Shown: positions 47,551-56,634 of the stretch, one piece after another
How the letters are laid out: the number at the start of each line of letters is the position of its first letter
How positions within the stretch are numbered: position 1 is the stretch's first letter
NCBI RefSeq assembly: GCF_900112845.1
Contig: NZ_FONG01000001.1
Location: 310,001 to 374,000 of the forward strand
Source: Actinacidiphila alni
GTDB taxonomy: Bacteria > Actinomycetota > Actinomycetes > Streptomycetales > Streptomycetaceae
Reading direction: 5' to 3'
DNA: 64,000 nucleotides
Translations under genes and position numbers: made by a program
The notes under the pieces: model-generated
What the model saw: the letters and a program-made list of their open reading frames with translations, nothing else
Told to the model about the DNA's origin: nothing
Database searches by the model: none

Positions 47551-48482
47551 CGGGCCCGCCTCCGCCCCGGCCGGCGGCGCGCGGAGGTCGGGTCGATCGC
47601 GTCGCGCAGCCCGTCGCCGACCAGATTCACCGCGAGGACGAAGACGACCAGCAGCCCCGCGGCGAAGAAGAACATCCACGGATAGGTGATCGCGGCGCCG
47701 GTGCCGTCGGCGATCAGGGTGCCGAGCGACACGTCGGGCGGCTGCACCCCGAAGCCGAAGTACGACAACGCCGTCTCGCTCATCACCGCGCTGCCGACCG
47801 CGATGGTGGCGTCGATGATGAGGAAGGACGCGACATTGGGCACGATGTGCCGCGCGATGATCCGCAGCGGTCCCACGGCCATGTAGCGGGCGGCGCGCAC
47901 GAATTCGCGCTCGCGCAGCGAGATCGCCATGGACCGCACCACCCGGGCGGTGATCATCCAGCCGAAGAGGGCGAGCAGCAGGGCGAACACCAGCCAGCCG
48001 CCGCCCTTGAGGCGCGGCGAGACGACGGAGATCACCAGAAAGCTCGGGAAGATCAGCAGCAGGTCGGTGACGAAGGTCAGCAGCCGGTCGGTCCAGCCGC
48101 CGAAGTAGCCCGCGCACGCGCCGACCGTCGCCGCCCCCGCGGTGGCCGCGACACCCACCAACAACCCGATGATCAGGGACTTCTGCAGACCGCGCACGGT
48201 CTGCGCGAAGACGTCCTGGCCGATCCTGTTGGTGCCCCACCAGTGCCGGGCGGACGGCCCGGAGCGCAGCGCGGTGTAGTCGATGTCGCTGTAGCTCCAC
48301 CGGGTCAGATGCGGTCCGGCGAAGGCGAGGACGAACAGCAGCGCCACGACGGCGAGTCCGGCCACCGCGGTGGGGTGGGCGAGGAAGCGGCGCAGGGTGA
48401 CCCTGGCCCGGCTCGGCGGGCGGGCCACCAGGCCGTCGTCGGAGGCGGCCTCGGCGAGCAGGGCTTCGGGGGCGGTTGCCAT
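47547..48482 (-). CDS. Oligopeptide-type ABC transporter permease (DppC-like)
   Basis: A 311-aa permease with an N-terminal helix at about 40-60 and five further segments. The EAA loop is EREFVRAARYMAVGPLRIIARHIVPN, the site that contacts the ATPase. HWWGTNRIGQDVFAQTVRG is the DppC/OppC entry motif. ATG 48482; the end overlaps the ATPase gene (ATGA). It lies between the DppB-like permease and the fused ATPase. Confidence 0.93.
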   Translation of the reverse strand: MATAPEALLAEAASDDGLVARPPSRARVTLRRFLAHPTAVAGLAVVALLFVLAFAGPHLTRWSYSDIDYTALRSGPSARHWWGTNRIGQDVFAQTVRGLQKSLIIGLLVGVAATAGAATVGACAGYFGGWTDRLLTFVTDLLLIFPSFLVISVVSPRLKGGGWLVFALLLALFGWMITARVVRSMAISLREREFVRAARYMAVGPLRIIARHIVPNVASFLIIDATIAVGSAVMSETALSYFGFGVQPPDVSLGTLIADGTGAAITYPWMFFFAAGLLVVFVLAVNLVGDGLRDAIDPTSARRRPGRRRAR

Positions 48483-48503
48483 GGCGGTGTGGTGGGGTTC
48501 CTG

Positions 48504-49487
48504 TCAGGAGTGGCGGATACGCGGATCGAGCGCGGCGTGCAGCACGTCTGCGACCAGGCCGGAGAACAGCACGACGACGGCCGCGAAGGAGCTGACGGCG
48601 ACGACGGAGTTGACGTCGTCCTTGCCGATCGAGCCGACCAGCCATTCCCCCATGCCGTGCCAGCCGAAGATCGCCTCGGTGAAGATGGCGCCGGTGAAGA
48701 CGGCGAGGAAGTTGTAGGAGAAGAAGGTCGACATCGGGATGAGCGCGGTGCGCAGCCCGTGCTTGAGCAGGGCCTTGCGGCGGGTGAGGCCCTTGGCCTG
48801 CGCCGTGCGCAGATAGTCCGAGCCGAGCACGTCGAGCATCGTGCTGCGCTGGTACCGGCTGTAGGTGGCGATGGTGATCAGGCCGATGGACAGCGACGGC
48901 AGCAGCAGGTGCACCGCCCGGTCCTTGGCGTGGGCCCACCAGCCGCCCCGCAGGCCCGGCGTCGTCTCCCCGGTGAAGCGGATGAGGTCCGTGCCCAGCG
49001 CCTGGTTGAGCCGGATCGCGCCGATCTTGAGCAGGACCGCGAGCAGGAACACCGGTGTGGACAGCAGCAGGAAGGAGCCGACGGTGACCAGCCGGTCCGA
49101 GAGCCGGTACTGCCGTACCGCCGTCCACGCGCCGGCGAGGATGCCCAGCACCGTCCCTGCCAGGGTGCCGACCAGCAGCAGCCGCAGGCTCACCCCGACG
49201 CGACGGCCGAACTCGTCGTTGACGGAGGTGTCGTCGATGGTCCGGCCGAGGTCGCCGCGCACCGCGTGCGCCGCCCAGTGGCCGAACCGGTCGTAGAGCG
49301 GGGTGCGGTCGTCGATGCCGAGGGCGGTGAGCTGGGCGTCGACGGCCGCGGGCCGCGGCGGCGGCTGGCGGGCCTCGAAGTACGCCCGCGGCTGGAGCGC
49401 GGTGGCGGCCAATGTGTACGAGAGGCATACCGCCACCAGCAGCAGCGCCACGTAGTAACCCGCCCTTCTGGCCACATACGCCGCCAC
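48504..49487 (-). CDS. Oligopeptide-type ABC transporter permease (DppB-like)
   Basis: A 327-aa permease beginning with a membrane helix (YVARRAGYYVALLLVAVCLSYTLA). The large periplasmic segment and RGDLGRTIDDTSVNDEFGRR are typical of DppB/OppB. The EAA loop is LGSDYLRTAQAKGLTRRKALLKHGLRTALIP. GTG 49487 follows GAGGACCC; longer frames lack membrane features. It is the first gene of the permease-ATPase operon and is divergent from the substrate-binding protein gene. Confidence 0.93.
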   Translation of the reverse strand: MAAYVARRAGYYVALLLVAVCLSYTLAATALQPRAYFEARQPPPRPAAVDAQLTALGIDDRTPLYDRFGHWAAHAVRGDLGRTIDDTSVNDEFGRRVGVSLRLLLVGTLAGTVLGILAGAWTAVRQYRLSDRLVTVGSFLLLSTPVFLLAVLLKIGAIRLNQALGTDLIRFTGETTPGLRGGWWAHAKDRAVHLLLPSLSIGLITIATYSRYQRSTMLDVLGSDYLRTAQAKGLTRRKALLKHGLRTALIPMSTFFSYNFLAVFTGAIFTEAIFGWHGMGEWLVGSIGKDDVNSVVAVSSFAAVVVLFSGLVADVLHAALDPRIRHS

Positions 49488-49532
49488 GTCCGGGTCCTCT
49501 CCTCGGGGTCTTCGACGATCTTCGTGGCCACG

Positions 49533-49545
49533 TGTTGCAGCAACA
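49533..49545. promoter_or_regulatory. 13-bp palindrome between divergent peptide-transporter genes
   Basis: TGTTGC-A-GCAACA is a perfect dyad midway between starts at 49487 and 49675. It is a candidate operator controlling both the permease operon and the binding protein; no regulator gene is adjacent. Confidence 0.45.
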
Positions 49546-49674
49546 TGAAGAGAACATGCCAGCATTACTACAGGGGCGGATGTGGCCTGCGATGCGGGCT
49601 AACCTCGGCGCGCAGCACCGATCCCCGTGGGGCACGCGGTGCTGCTGTGCTGTGCTCGACGAGGGAGGGACCCC

Positions 49675-51393
49675 ATGCCCAGGAAATACGCCGGACCCGT
49701 CACCGCCGCCGCCGTGACCCTGTCGGCCACGCTGGTGATGGCGGGGTGCAGTGGTTCCTCCGACGACTCGGACACACCGAAGGGCGGCCACGCGTCGAAG
49801 GGTTCTGCGGCGCCCGCGGTCGGCTCGCAGCAGATCAACCCGCAGCCCGCGAGCAGGGTCAAGCAGGGCGGGACCTTCAAGACCGGGATCCAGCAGTGGA
49901 TCACGCAGTGGAACTTCTACCAGGTGGACGGCACCCAGGGGGACGGCCAGAGCATCGTCTCCCAGGTGGAGCCGAGCCTGTTCACCTACGACGCCCAGGG
50001 CGTCTCGCAGCTCGACAAGGACTTCCTCGTCTCGGCCGAGGTGACCTCCACCAGCCCCCAGGTGGTGACGTACACCCTCAACCCGAAGGCCAAGTGGTCC
50101 GACGGCAAGCAGCTGAGCTGGCAGGACTTCGCCACGCAGTGGAAGGCGCTCAACGGCAAGGACGACCGCTACCGGGTCGCCGACACCAGCGGCTACGACC
50201 GGATCTCGGCGGTCACCCGCGGCACGGACGACCAGCAGGTGAAAGTCACCTTCGGCACGCCGTACGCCGACTGGAAGCGGCTCTTCCGGCCGCTGCTGCC
50301 CGCGCCGGCGATCGCGACACCCGACCTGTTCAACAAGGGCTGGCTGGAGAAGATCCCGATCACCGGCAACTCCTGGAAGGTCGGCTCGTACGACAAGACC
50401 GCGCAGACCATCACCACGGTGCCCGACCCCGCCTGGTGGGGCGTCAAGCCGAAGCTGGACTCGATCATCTACCGGGCGCTGGACGCCTCGGCGTACACCG
50501 ACGCGTATCTCAACAAGGAGATCGACTACGCCCCGGCGATCCAGCCGGAGGACTACAAGCGGCTGGTGAAGGACCCCGGCACCGACATCAGGAGCGGCGC
50601 CCGCTGGGACGAGGTGCACATCACCTTCAACGGTGCCCGCGGCCCCCTCAAGGACCTGGCCGTGCGGCAGGCCGTGGACCTCGCGATCGACCGCAAGGGC
50701 ATCCTCGCGTCCTTCTCCAAGGACCTGCCCTTCCCGGTCCAGCCGCTCGGCAACCACTTCTTCATGCCCAACCAGGAGGGCTACCGCGACAACAGCGGGA
50801 AGTGGGGCCGCTACGACCTGGCCGGCGCCAAGAAGCTGCTGGACGCGGCCGGCTGGAAGGACAACGGGGCGGGCAAGCCGCGCACCAAGGACGGCAAGCA
50901 GCTCGTGCTCCAGTACGTGATCAGCGCCGGTTCCAGCTCCTCGGCCACCGACCAGGCGCAGCTGGTGCAGGCCCAACTCGCGGCGGCGGGCGTCACGGTG
51001 AAGATCCAGACGGTGCCGACCGACGACTACTTCACGAAGTACGTGAACACCGGCGCCTTCGACCTGGTCAGCTTCCGCAATGTCGACGCGGTCTTCCACA
51101 CCCTGCTGTACTCGACCTTCCAGACGCCCAGCGCCACCCAGGTCTACGGCAACTTCGGGCGGGTCGCGACCCCGGAGATCCAGCAGCTGCTCGACAAGGC
51201 CGCGGCGACCACGGACCAGAGCGCGTCCGACGCCCTCTACAACCAGGCGGACGCGGAGATCTGGGAGCAGGTGCACTCGATCGAGCTGTACCAACGACCG
51301 CAGATCCTCGCGGTGCGCAAGGGCCTGGCCAACTTCGGCGCCTCGGGCCTGGCCGACACCGACTACAACACGATGGGCTGGACCACCGGCTGA
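49675..51393 (+). CDS. Peptide-type ABC transporter substrate-binding lipoprotein (SBP family 5)
   Basis: A 572-aa lipoprotein. The signal peptide ends in LVMAGCS (lipobox Cys at residue 25), followed by a Ser/Gly/Ala linker. The family 5 (DppA/OppA-like) pattern includes YTLNPKAKWSDGKQLSWQDF and DLAVRQAVDLAIDRKGI. ATG 49675 follows GGGAGGGAC. It is transcribed divergently from the permease/ATPase genes, an unusual split of one transport system. It captures an oligopeptide or similar solute outside the membrane. Confidence 0.94.
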   Translation: MPRKYAGPVTAAAVTLSATLVMAGCSGSSDDSDTPKGGHASKGSAAPAVGSQQINPQPASRVKQGGTFKTGIQQWITQWNFYQVDGTQGDGQSIVSQVEPSLFTYDAQGVSQLDKDFLVSAEVTSTSPQVVTYTLNPKAKWSDGKQLSWQDFATQWKALNGKDDRYRVADTSGYDRISAVTRGTDDQQVKVTFGTPYADWKRLFRPLLPAPAIATPDLFNKGWLEKIPITGNSWKVGSYDKTAQTITTVPDPAWWGVKPKLDSIIYRALDASAYTDAYLNKEIDYAPAIQPEDYKRLVKDPGTDIRSGARWDEVHITFNGARGPLKDLAVRQAVDLAIDRKGILASFSKDLPFPVQPLGNHFFMPNQEGYRDNSGKWGRYDLAGAKKLLDAAGWKDNGAGKPRTKDGKQLVLQYVISAGSSSSATDQAQLVQAQLAAAGVTVKIQTVPTDDYFTKYVNTGAFDLVSFRNVDAVFHTLLYSTFQTPSATQVYGNFGRVATPEIQQLLDKAAATTDQSASDALYNQADAEIWEQVHSIELYQRPQILAVRKGLANFGASGLADTDYNTMGWTTG

Positions 51394-51452
51394 CCGTTTC
51401 GGAAACGTGGCATTTCGCCGCAAACCGGAAGGGGTGTGATATCTGGTCGGGG

Positions 51453-52268
51453 ATGACGAAGAACGCCGTGCCAGAGGGACCGTCGCGGCCGGTGGCGCGG
51501 TGGCGGCGGGCGGGTCGGCTGCTGAATCCGGTCGCGGCCGGACGGCAGGTGTGTCGGCCGTCGCGGCCCGACCGGGTGCACGATCCGGTGGTGCGCCGGA
51601 TCCAACTGCTGCGCATGGTGGTCGGCTTCGCCGCGATCGTGTGGATCCTGGTCGCGTACCGGCTCGCCTCGGACCCGGCGGCCGTCGCCTCGCGGCGCTT
51701 CGACCAGGTCGCGGACCTGGTCGCGCTGCTCGCGGTGACCTTCCCCGTCACGGTCGGCGCGTTCGTCGTGGCGAGCCGCCCGCACCTGCGGCGGCTGTAT
51801 CTGCGGCGGTCGCTGAAGCCGCTCGGGGCGCTGCTGGCGCTGGGCGGCGCGGTCGCGTACGTCGCGCTCCTCGCCTCGGGCGCGCTCACCGAGGGGGAGT
51901 TCTGGTCGGTGCCGGATCGCGACCGGCCCGGCGCGGACGACGACCTGACGCTCGCGTACCACCTCGTCCTGTCCGCCGTGACGGTGTGGGTGGTCGTGTT
52001 CCTCTTCTACGGGACCGGCCTGGCGCTGGCGTACATGTTCAGGACCGCCGACGTCCACGAGATCCTCCCGCCCGTCATCGCGATCGCCCTGACGTGGGAG
52101 AACGCGGTGCAGGACCTGGTGACGAACCCGTACGCGGGCGCCCCGGCGGCGGTGCGGTTCGTGGCGACCTTCGGCGGCCCGCTGTCGATCACCGCGGTGA
52201 GCGTCTGGGAGACGCGCCGGCTCAGGACGCGGCACGGCCGCACACTGCGGCGGGCGCTCGGGCGCTGA
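51453..52268 (+). CDS. Membrane protein of unknown function
   Basis: A 271-aa protein I do not recognise. A basic N-terminal region of about 50 residues precedes four to six hydrophobic segments (for example RMVVGFAAIVWILVAYRLA, VALLAVTFPVTVGAFVV and VTVWVVVFLFYGTGLALAYMF). An acidic stretch (DRDRPGADDDL) lies between two of them. It is 59 bp after the binding-protein gene, so it may be co-transcribed. ATG 51453 is the best start but its ribosome binding site is weak. Confidence 0.72.
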   Translation: MTKNAVPEGPSRPVARWRRAGRLLNPVAAGRQVCRPSRPDRVHDPVVRRIQLLRMVVGFAAIVWILVAYRLASDPAAVASRRFDQVADLVALLAVTFPVTVGAFVVASRPHLRRLYLRRSLKPLGALLALGGAVAYVALLASGALTEGEFWSVPDRDRPGADDDLTLAYHLVLSAVTVWVVVFLFYGTGLALAYMFRTADVHEILPPVIAIALTWENAVQDLVTNPYAGAPAAVRFVATFGGPLSITAVSVWETRRLRTRHGRTLRRALGR

Positions 52269-52292
52269 GCGGATCCCGACCGGGCGCTCCGG

Positions 52293-52913
52293 TCAGGCGC
52301 GCGGACCGGTCGACCGGGCGGCGGGCGGGCGCCAGCCGTTGGCGAGCAGGTCGAAGACCTCGCCGACCGCCGCCGCGCGGTCCTCGCGTGCTTGCGCCAG
52401 GGCGGGGACCTCCAGGACGAACCGGGCCAGCGCCGTACAGGCGAGATCGCCGCGGGGGACGCCGCACTCGTCCGCGATCGCGGCGGCGAGGGTGTCGGTG
52501 TGCCGGGTCCACATCCGTTCCGCGTACGCCCGCAGGGCCGGGGTGGTGTCGACGAGCCGGGTGAACGCCTCGTGCTCGGGGTGTTCGGCGATCGGCAGCC
52601 AGGTCGCGAGGACATGGGCGCGCAGGGCGTCCAGGACGCCGAGGCCCGCGGGCCGGTGCCGTACGGCGGCGACGAGTTGTGCGTCGGTGCTCTCCTCCCG
52701 GTCGAAGACCAGGGCCTCCTTGCCGGGGAAGTGCTTGAAGACGGTGGCGGTCGAGACATCGGCGGTCTCGGCGATGTCCCTCATGCTCACGTGGTCGTAG
52801 CCGCGCTCCAGGAACAGCCGGAGGGCGGCGTCGGCGATGGCCTGCCGGGTGGCGGCCTTCTTGCGCTCGCGACGGCCGACCGCGGTCGCGGTGGTGTCCG
52901 ACGGTTCACTCAT
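52293..52913 (-). CDS. TetR-family transcriptional regulator
   Basis: A 206-aa regulator. The helix-turn-helix at about residues 18-62 includes AIADAALRLFLERGYDHVSMRDIAETADVSTATVFKHFPGKEAL, typical of TetR. ATG 52913 follows GGAGG at 11 nt; ATG 52931 is an alternative. It is divergent from an FAD-dependent monooxygenase and almost certainly regulates it and itself through the shared 164-bp region. Confidence 0.95.
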   Translation of the reverse strand: MSEPSDTTATAVGRRERKKAATRQAIADAALRLFLERGYDHVSMRDIAETADVSTATVFKHFPGKEALVFDREESTDAQLVAAVRHRPAGLGVLDALRAHVLATWLPIAEHPEHEAFTRLVDTTPALRAYAERMWTRHTDTLAAAIADECGVPRGDLACTALARFVLEVPALAQAREDRAAAVGEVFDLLANGWRPPAARSTGPRA

Positions 52914-52992
52914 GATCTGCGCCACCTCCATGACGTCCTCGCCTCGCCCCGGCTCCGCTCCGGGCTTGCCCTCTCAAAGGTAGCATCCGTAA

Positions 52993-53026
52993 AAAAGTTG
53001 TGTCACTTCACTTTTCTTCGTACTCT
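52993..53026 (+). promoter_or_regulatory. Divergent promoter with TetR-type inverted repeat
   Basis: The arms AAAAGT (52993-52998) and ACTTTT (53010-53015) flank an 11-bp centre. For the monooxygenase, -35 TTGTGT (52998-53003), a 17-bp spacer and -10 TACTCT (53021-53026) overlap it. In the other direction GTGACA with -10 TACCTT (18-bp spacer) could drive tetR. The AT-rich dyad is a plausible TetR operator. Confidence 0.55.
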
Positions 53027-53077
53027 ACTTTCAGAGCCGGTGGCCCGACCGGGGCCGCCACGAACGAAGGACACCTC

Positions 53078-54226
53078 ATGACGTCTCCCACTCCCGCGTC
53101 CGCGCGGATCACCGTCGTCGGGGCCGGCCCCGGCGGGCTGACCTGCGCCCGCATCCTCCAGCGGCACGGCCTGACGGTCACCGTCCTGGACCGCGACGCC
53201 GGCCCGGACGCCCGTGACCAGGGCGGCACCCTCGACCTGCACGCCGACAACGGCCAGATCGCGCTGCGCGAGGCCGGTCTGCTCGACGAGTTCTTCCGGC
53301 TCGCCCGGCCCGAAGGACAGGAAATGCGGCAGCTGGACCCGGCGGGCACGATCACCGCGCACCAGATGCCCGGCCCCGACGACCTGTTCAAGCCGGAGAT
53401 CGACCGCGGCGTGCTGCGCGACCTGCTGCTCGGCTCCCTGCGGCCCGGCACGGTCCGCTGGGGGAAGGGCGTGGAGCGGGTCGGCGGGCCCGAGGCGGGG
53501 CCGCGCGTACTGCACCTCACCGACGGCACGACGATCGAGTCCGACCTCGTGATCGGCGCCGACGGCGCCTTCTCCCGGGTGCGGCCCGCGCTCTCGCCCG
53601 CTGTTCCCGCGTACAGCGGCGTCAGCTTCCTGGAGGCGTGGTTCACCGACGTCGAGGCCCGGCACCCCGAGATCGCGGCCCTGGTCGGCCAGGGCGGCGC
53701 GCACGCCGCCGACGGCGAGCGCGCCATGTTCGCCCAGCGCAACGGCGGCGACCACATCCGCGTCTATCTGATCCAGCGCGTCCCGGCCGACTGGATCGCC
53801 GCGAGCGGCCTGTCGCCGCAGGACACCGACGCCGTCCGCGCCCTGCTGCTCCAGCGGTACGCACACTGGTCGCCCGCCCTGCGGCGGATGATCACCGACA
53901 ATGACGGGCCCTACGTCGACCGCCCGATCTTCGCCCTGCCCGTCCCGCACGCCTGGGCGCACCACCCGGCCGTGACGCTCCTCGGCGACGCCGCCCACCT
54001 GATGCCGCCGCTCGGCGTCGGCGTCAATCTCGCCATGCTCGACGCGAGCGACCTCGCCCTCGCCCTCGCGAACGCGGCCACCGTGGACGACGCCGTCCGC
54101 GCCTACGAGAAGACGATGCTGCCGCGCTCGGCCGAGCACGCCCGCGTCCTGGACGGCGCCGCGGAAGACCTGCTCTCCGCCGAGGTCCCCGACTTCGGCG
54201 ACGACGCCCCAGCGCCGGGGCGGTGA
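53078..54226 (+). CDS. FAD-dependent monooxygenase (TetX/PHBH-like)
   Basis: A 382-aa class A flavoprotein monooxygenase. FAD-binding VVGAGPGGLTCARILQRHG at the N-terminus, the middle motif DLVIGADGAFSRVRP, and LLGDAAHLMPPLGVGVNLAMLDA near the C-terminus are all intact. Such enzymes hydroxylate aromatic or antibiotic substrates with NAD(P)H and O2; the TetX-like group inactivates tetracyclines, but that cannot be claimed here. ATG 53078 follows GAAGGA. It is divergently paired with a TetR regulator, so probably ligand-inducible. Confidence 0.93.
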   Translation: MTSPTPASARITVVGAGPGGLTCARILQRHGLTVTVLDRDAGPDARDQGGTLDLHADNGQIALREAGLLDEFFRLARPEGQEMRQLDPAGTITAHQMPGPDDLFKPEIDRGVLRDLLLGSLRPGTVRWGKGVERVGGPEAGPRVLHLTDGTTIESDLVIGADGAFSRVRPALSPAVPAYSGVSFLEAWFTDVEARHPEIAALVGQGGAHAADGERAMFAQRNGGDHIRVYLIQRVPADWIAASGLSPQDTDAVRALLLQRYAHWSPALRRMITDNDGPYVDRPIFALPVPHAWAHHPAVTLLGDAAHLMPPLGVGVNLAMLDASDLALALANAATVDDAVRAYEKTMLPRSAEHARVLDGAAEDLLSAEVPDFGDDAPAPGR

Positions 54227-54452
54227 GCGGGTCGCCGGGGCGGCACCGGCGGGCCGAAGTCCCGTGGTGGCCTCGGGGGTACGCCGATCGGCGGCGCAGC
54301 GCGACACGGGAACACGTACCGTCGATGACGCTGCGGGTGGAGACCGCTGCGGATAGCATCGCTGTGGTCGTCGGCCTGTGCGCGACGGGCGCCGCCGCAC
54401 CGTACGAGGGACACCGTACGAGAGACGTTGCGACCTGCCGAGGAGGCGGAGC

Positions 54453-55988
54453 ATGCCCCATCAGCCCACCCGACGGACCGTTCTGCACAGCATGGCCGCG
54501 GGGGTGGGCGTCATCGCCTTCGACCCGACGGCCCGCTCCTGGATCGCGGGCCCGGGCCGCCCGCACTCCGCGGACACCGCACACACCGTGGGCAACAAGC
54601 TTGCCGGCGTGCCGAAGCTGGACGGCACGCTGCTGACCGACCCCGCCTCGCTCGCCGCCGACGCGGAGGACTTCGGCCACACCGTGCACCGTCGCCCGGC
54701 CGCCGTCCTGCGGCCCGGCTCGGTCGCCGACATCGTGGCGATGGTCCGGTTCTGCAACACCCACCACATCCAGGTCGCCGCCCGCGGCCAGGGCCACGGC
54801 ACCAACGGCCAGGCGCAGGTGGCCGGCGGGCTGATCATCGAGACCGGGCCGCTGGACACGATCGGACCGGTACGAGCCCTGGCCGGCGGCACCGGAACGG
54901 TGACGGTCGGCGCCGGCGCCGTATGGAGCGCGGTCGTCCGGGCCACCCTCGCGCACGGCCTCACTCCGCCGGTCTTCACCGACTACCTGGAACTGTCGGT
55001 CGGCGGCACCCTGTCGGTCGGCGGACTCGGCGGCCAGTCGCACCGGCACGGCGCGCAGGTGGACAACGTCACCGCGCTCCAGGTCGTCACCGGCGCGGGG
55101 GAGCTGGTCAGCTGTTCCCCGACCCGCCGCCCCGACCTCTTCCGGGCGGTGCTCGCCGGACTCGGCCAGTGCGGCATCATCGTCTCCGCGACGCTGCGGC
55201 TGGTCACCGCCCCCACGTCCGTACGGCACTTCCTGCTGCCGTACACCGACCTGGCCACCTACCTCGACGACCAGCGGCGACTGGTGCGCGACGGGCGGTT
55301 CGCCTATGTGGAGGGCTCGATCGCCCCCGACGCGACGGGGGCGTTCACCGGCTACGTCATCGAGGCGACCGCCTATGGTCCGCCCGCGGGACCCGAACCG
55401 GACGACACCGCGCTGCTGCGCGGCCTGCGCTACGACCGGTCCGGCGCGGTCACCGCCGAGACCCTGGGCTATTTCGACTTCCTCAACCGGCTCGCCCCGG
55501 GCGTCGCGGCACTGGAAGCGGCCGGCGTCTGGGCCTGGGCGCACCCCTGGCTGAACCTGCTGCTGCCCGGCGACCGCGCCGCCGCGCTCGCCGCCACCCT
55601 GCTGGACCGGATGGCCGGACAGGACACCGGCCCCGGCGGCGTCGTCCTGCTCTACCCGCTCTCCGCCGCCCGACTGCACACCCCCTTGCTGCGGACGCCG
55701 GACGACCCGGTGCCGTACCTCCTGGCCGTCCTGTGGACCCTGGACCCGGCCGACCCCGCCGCGGTCGCCGCTCGCGTCGCGGCCAACCACGCGATGTACG
55801 AGACGGTCCGCGCGGCCGGCGGCACCCAGTACCCGGTGGGCACCATCCCCATGAGCCCCGCGGACTGGCGCAGCCAATACGCCAGGTCCTGGCCGGAGTT
55901 CACCGCCGCCAAACACCGCTACGACCCCTGCGCCCTCCTGACCCCCGGCCAGCACATCTTCCCCACCCCGACCGGCACCCCGGCCTGA
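54453..55988 (+). CDS. Secreted FAD-linked oxidase, cytokinin dehydrogenase-like
   Basis: A 511-aa flavoprotein of the VAO/PCMH fold. A twin-Arg signal, RRTVLHSMAAGVGVIAF, opens the protein, consistent with export of a folded flavoenzyme. FAD motifs include RGQGHGTNGQAQ (His is the likely covalent FAD attachment site) and GGTLSVGGLGGQSHRHGAQ with VDNVTALQVVTG, which matches cytokinin dehydrogenases. The C-terminus KHRYDPCALLTPGQHIF is also typical of them. ATG 54453 follows GAGGAGGCGGAG. It would oxidatively cleave isoprenoid cytokinins or similar amines; the substrate is inferred. Confidence 0.88.
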   Translation: MPHQPTRRTVLHSMAAGVGVIAFDPTARSWIAGPGRPHSADTAHTVGNKLAGVPKLDGTLLTDPASLAADAEDFGHTVHRRPAAVLRPGSVADIVAMVRFCNTHHIQVAARGQGHGTNGQAQVAGGLIIETGPLDTIGPVRALAGGTGTVTVGAGAVWSAVVRATLAHGLTPPVFTDYLELSVGGTLSVGGLGGQSHRHGAQVDNVTALQVVTGAGELVSCSPTRRPDLFRAVLAGLGQCGIIVSATLRLVTAPTSVRHFLLPYTDLATYLDDQRRLVRDGRFAYVEGSIAPDATGAFTGYVIEATAYGPPAGPEPDDTALLRGLRYDRSGAVTAETLGYFDFLNRLAPGVAALEAAGVWAWAHPWLNLLLPGDRAAALAATLLDRMAGQDTGPGGVVLLYPLSAARLHTPLLRTPDDPVPYLLAVLWTLDPADPAAVAARVAANHAMYETVRAAGGTQYPVGTIPMSPADWRSQYARSWPEFTAAKHRYDPCALLTPGQHIFPTPTGTPA

Positions 55989-56130
55989 GAACGGCCACAA
56001 GAACGGTCGGAACACGGAACTCTTCGTCCGAAAGGCGGCCAGTGGGTTCCTGGCTGGGCTCCATGGCGTCAGCGTATCGGCGCGTTGGCCGGCGCGTCAG
56101 GGCTCGCCGTCGTCCTCCGGCTCCACCACG

Positions 56131-56580
56131 GTGGGCGGCAGCCAGTCCCGCAGATCATGTCCGCCTGTCGGGCCCGCTGCACCTCGGCGATGGTCGAGGG
56201 GCGCTCGCCGAAAGCACTTTTCCGGCAAGCACCACCGTCACGGTCTGCACTTCCTCGCCATGACCGACGACAAGAGACGCCTGATCCGGCTTCAAGGCCA
56301 CCTGCTACCGCAAGCTCGCCGCAGGCAGAAGGCGGTGAACCGGGTTCTGGCTGCTGGCCGCTGGCCGCGTGCCGTCGAAGGCGGGTTCGCCCACCTGGAG
56401 AACTGACGGATCCTCACCAAGCTCCGCGCTGAGCCCGACCGCGCCACTCACTGGGACAAGATCGCCTGTCTCCTCCCCACCGGCAGAGGCCAGGTCCGCT
56501 GGACCATGCGCTGGAAGACCGTGCTCAACGCTTTCGACATCACCTTCGACGGCCGCCTGTCGGCAGCGCATCACTCGCCT
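56131..56580 (+). pseudogene. Decayed IS5-type transposase remnant
   Basis: One frame carries scattered transposase fragments: FSGKHHRHGLHFLAMTDD (the conserved SGKHxRHG block), then a shortened middle, then GGFAHLEN-stop-RILTKLR. In intact IS5-like transposases the last block reads LKNWRILTKLR, so the TGA at 56404-56406 replaces the Trp codon. The fragment continues in frame to AEPDRATH and then into WKTVLNAFDITFDGRLSA, perhaps from a second element. No start, complete catalytic core or terminal repeats can be seen. Upstream 55989-56130 shows nothing recognisable. Confidence 0.6.
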
Positions 56581-56634
56581 CGACTACCCCGGTCACACCA
56601 CTCGTTTGACAGACGCGGCCCCGGCCCCCGGCGT

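Noticed and set aside
47551..51423. Upstream extension of the fused ATPase frame to nearly 2000 residues
   Set aside because: The extension runs through the permease and binding-protein genes in the wrong frame with low-complexity sequence; the true start is ATG 47550 with typical ABC ATPase N-terminus.
47847..51452. Very long plus-strand open frame ending at 52268
   Set aside because: Only the last 271 codons, after ATG 51453, look like a membrane protein; the earlier part is antisense to the permeases and out of frame with the binding-protein gene.
53078..54226. Calling the monooxygenase a tetracycline-inactivating TetX
   Set aside because: The fold is shared by many aromatic hydroxylases; nothing in the visible sequence fixes tetracycline as substrate.
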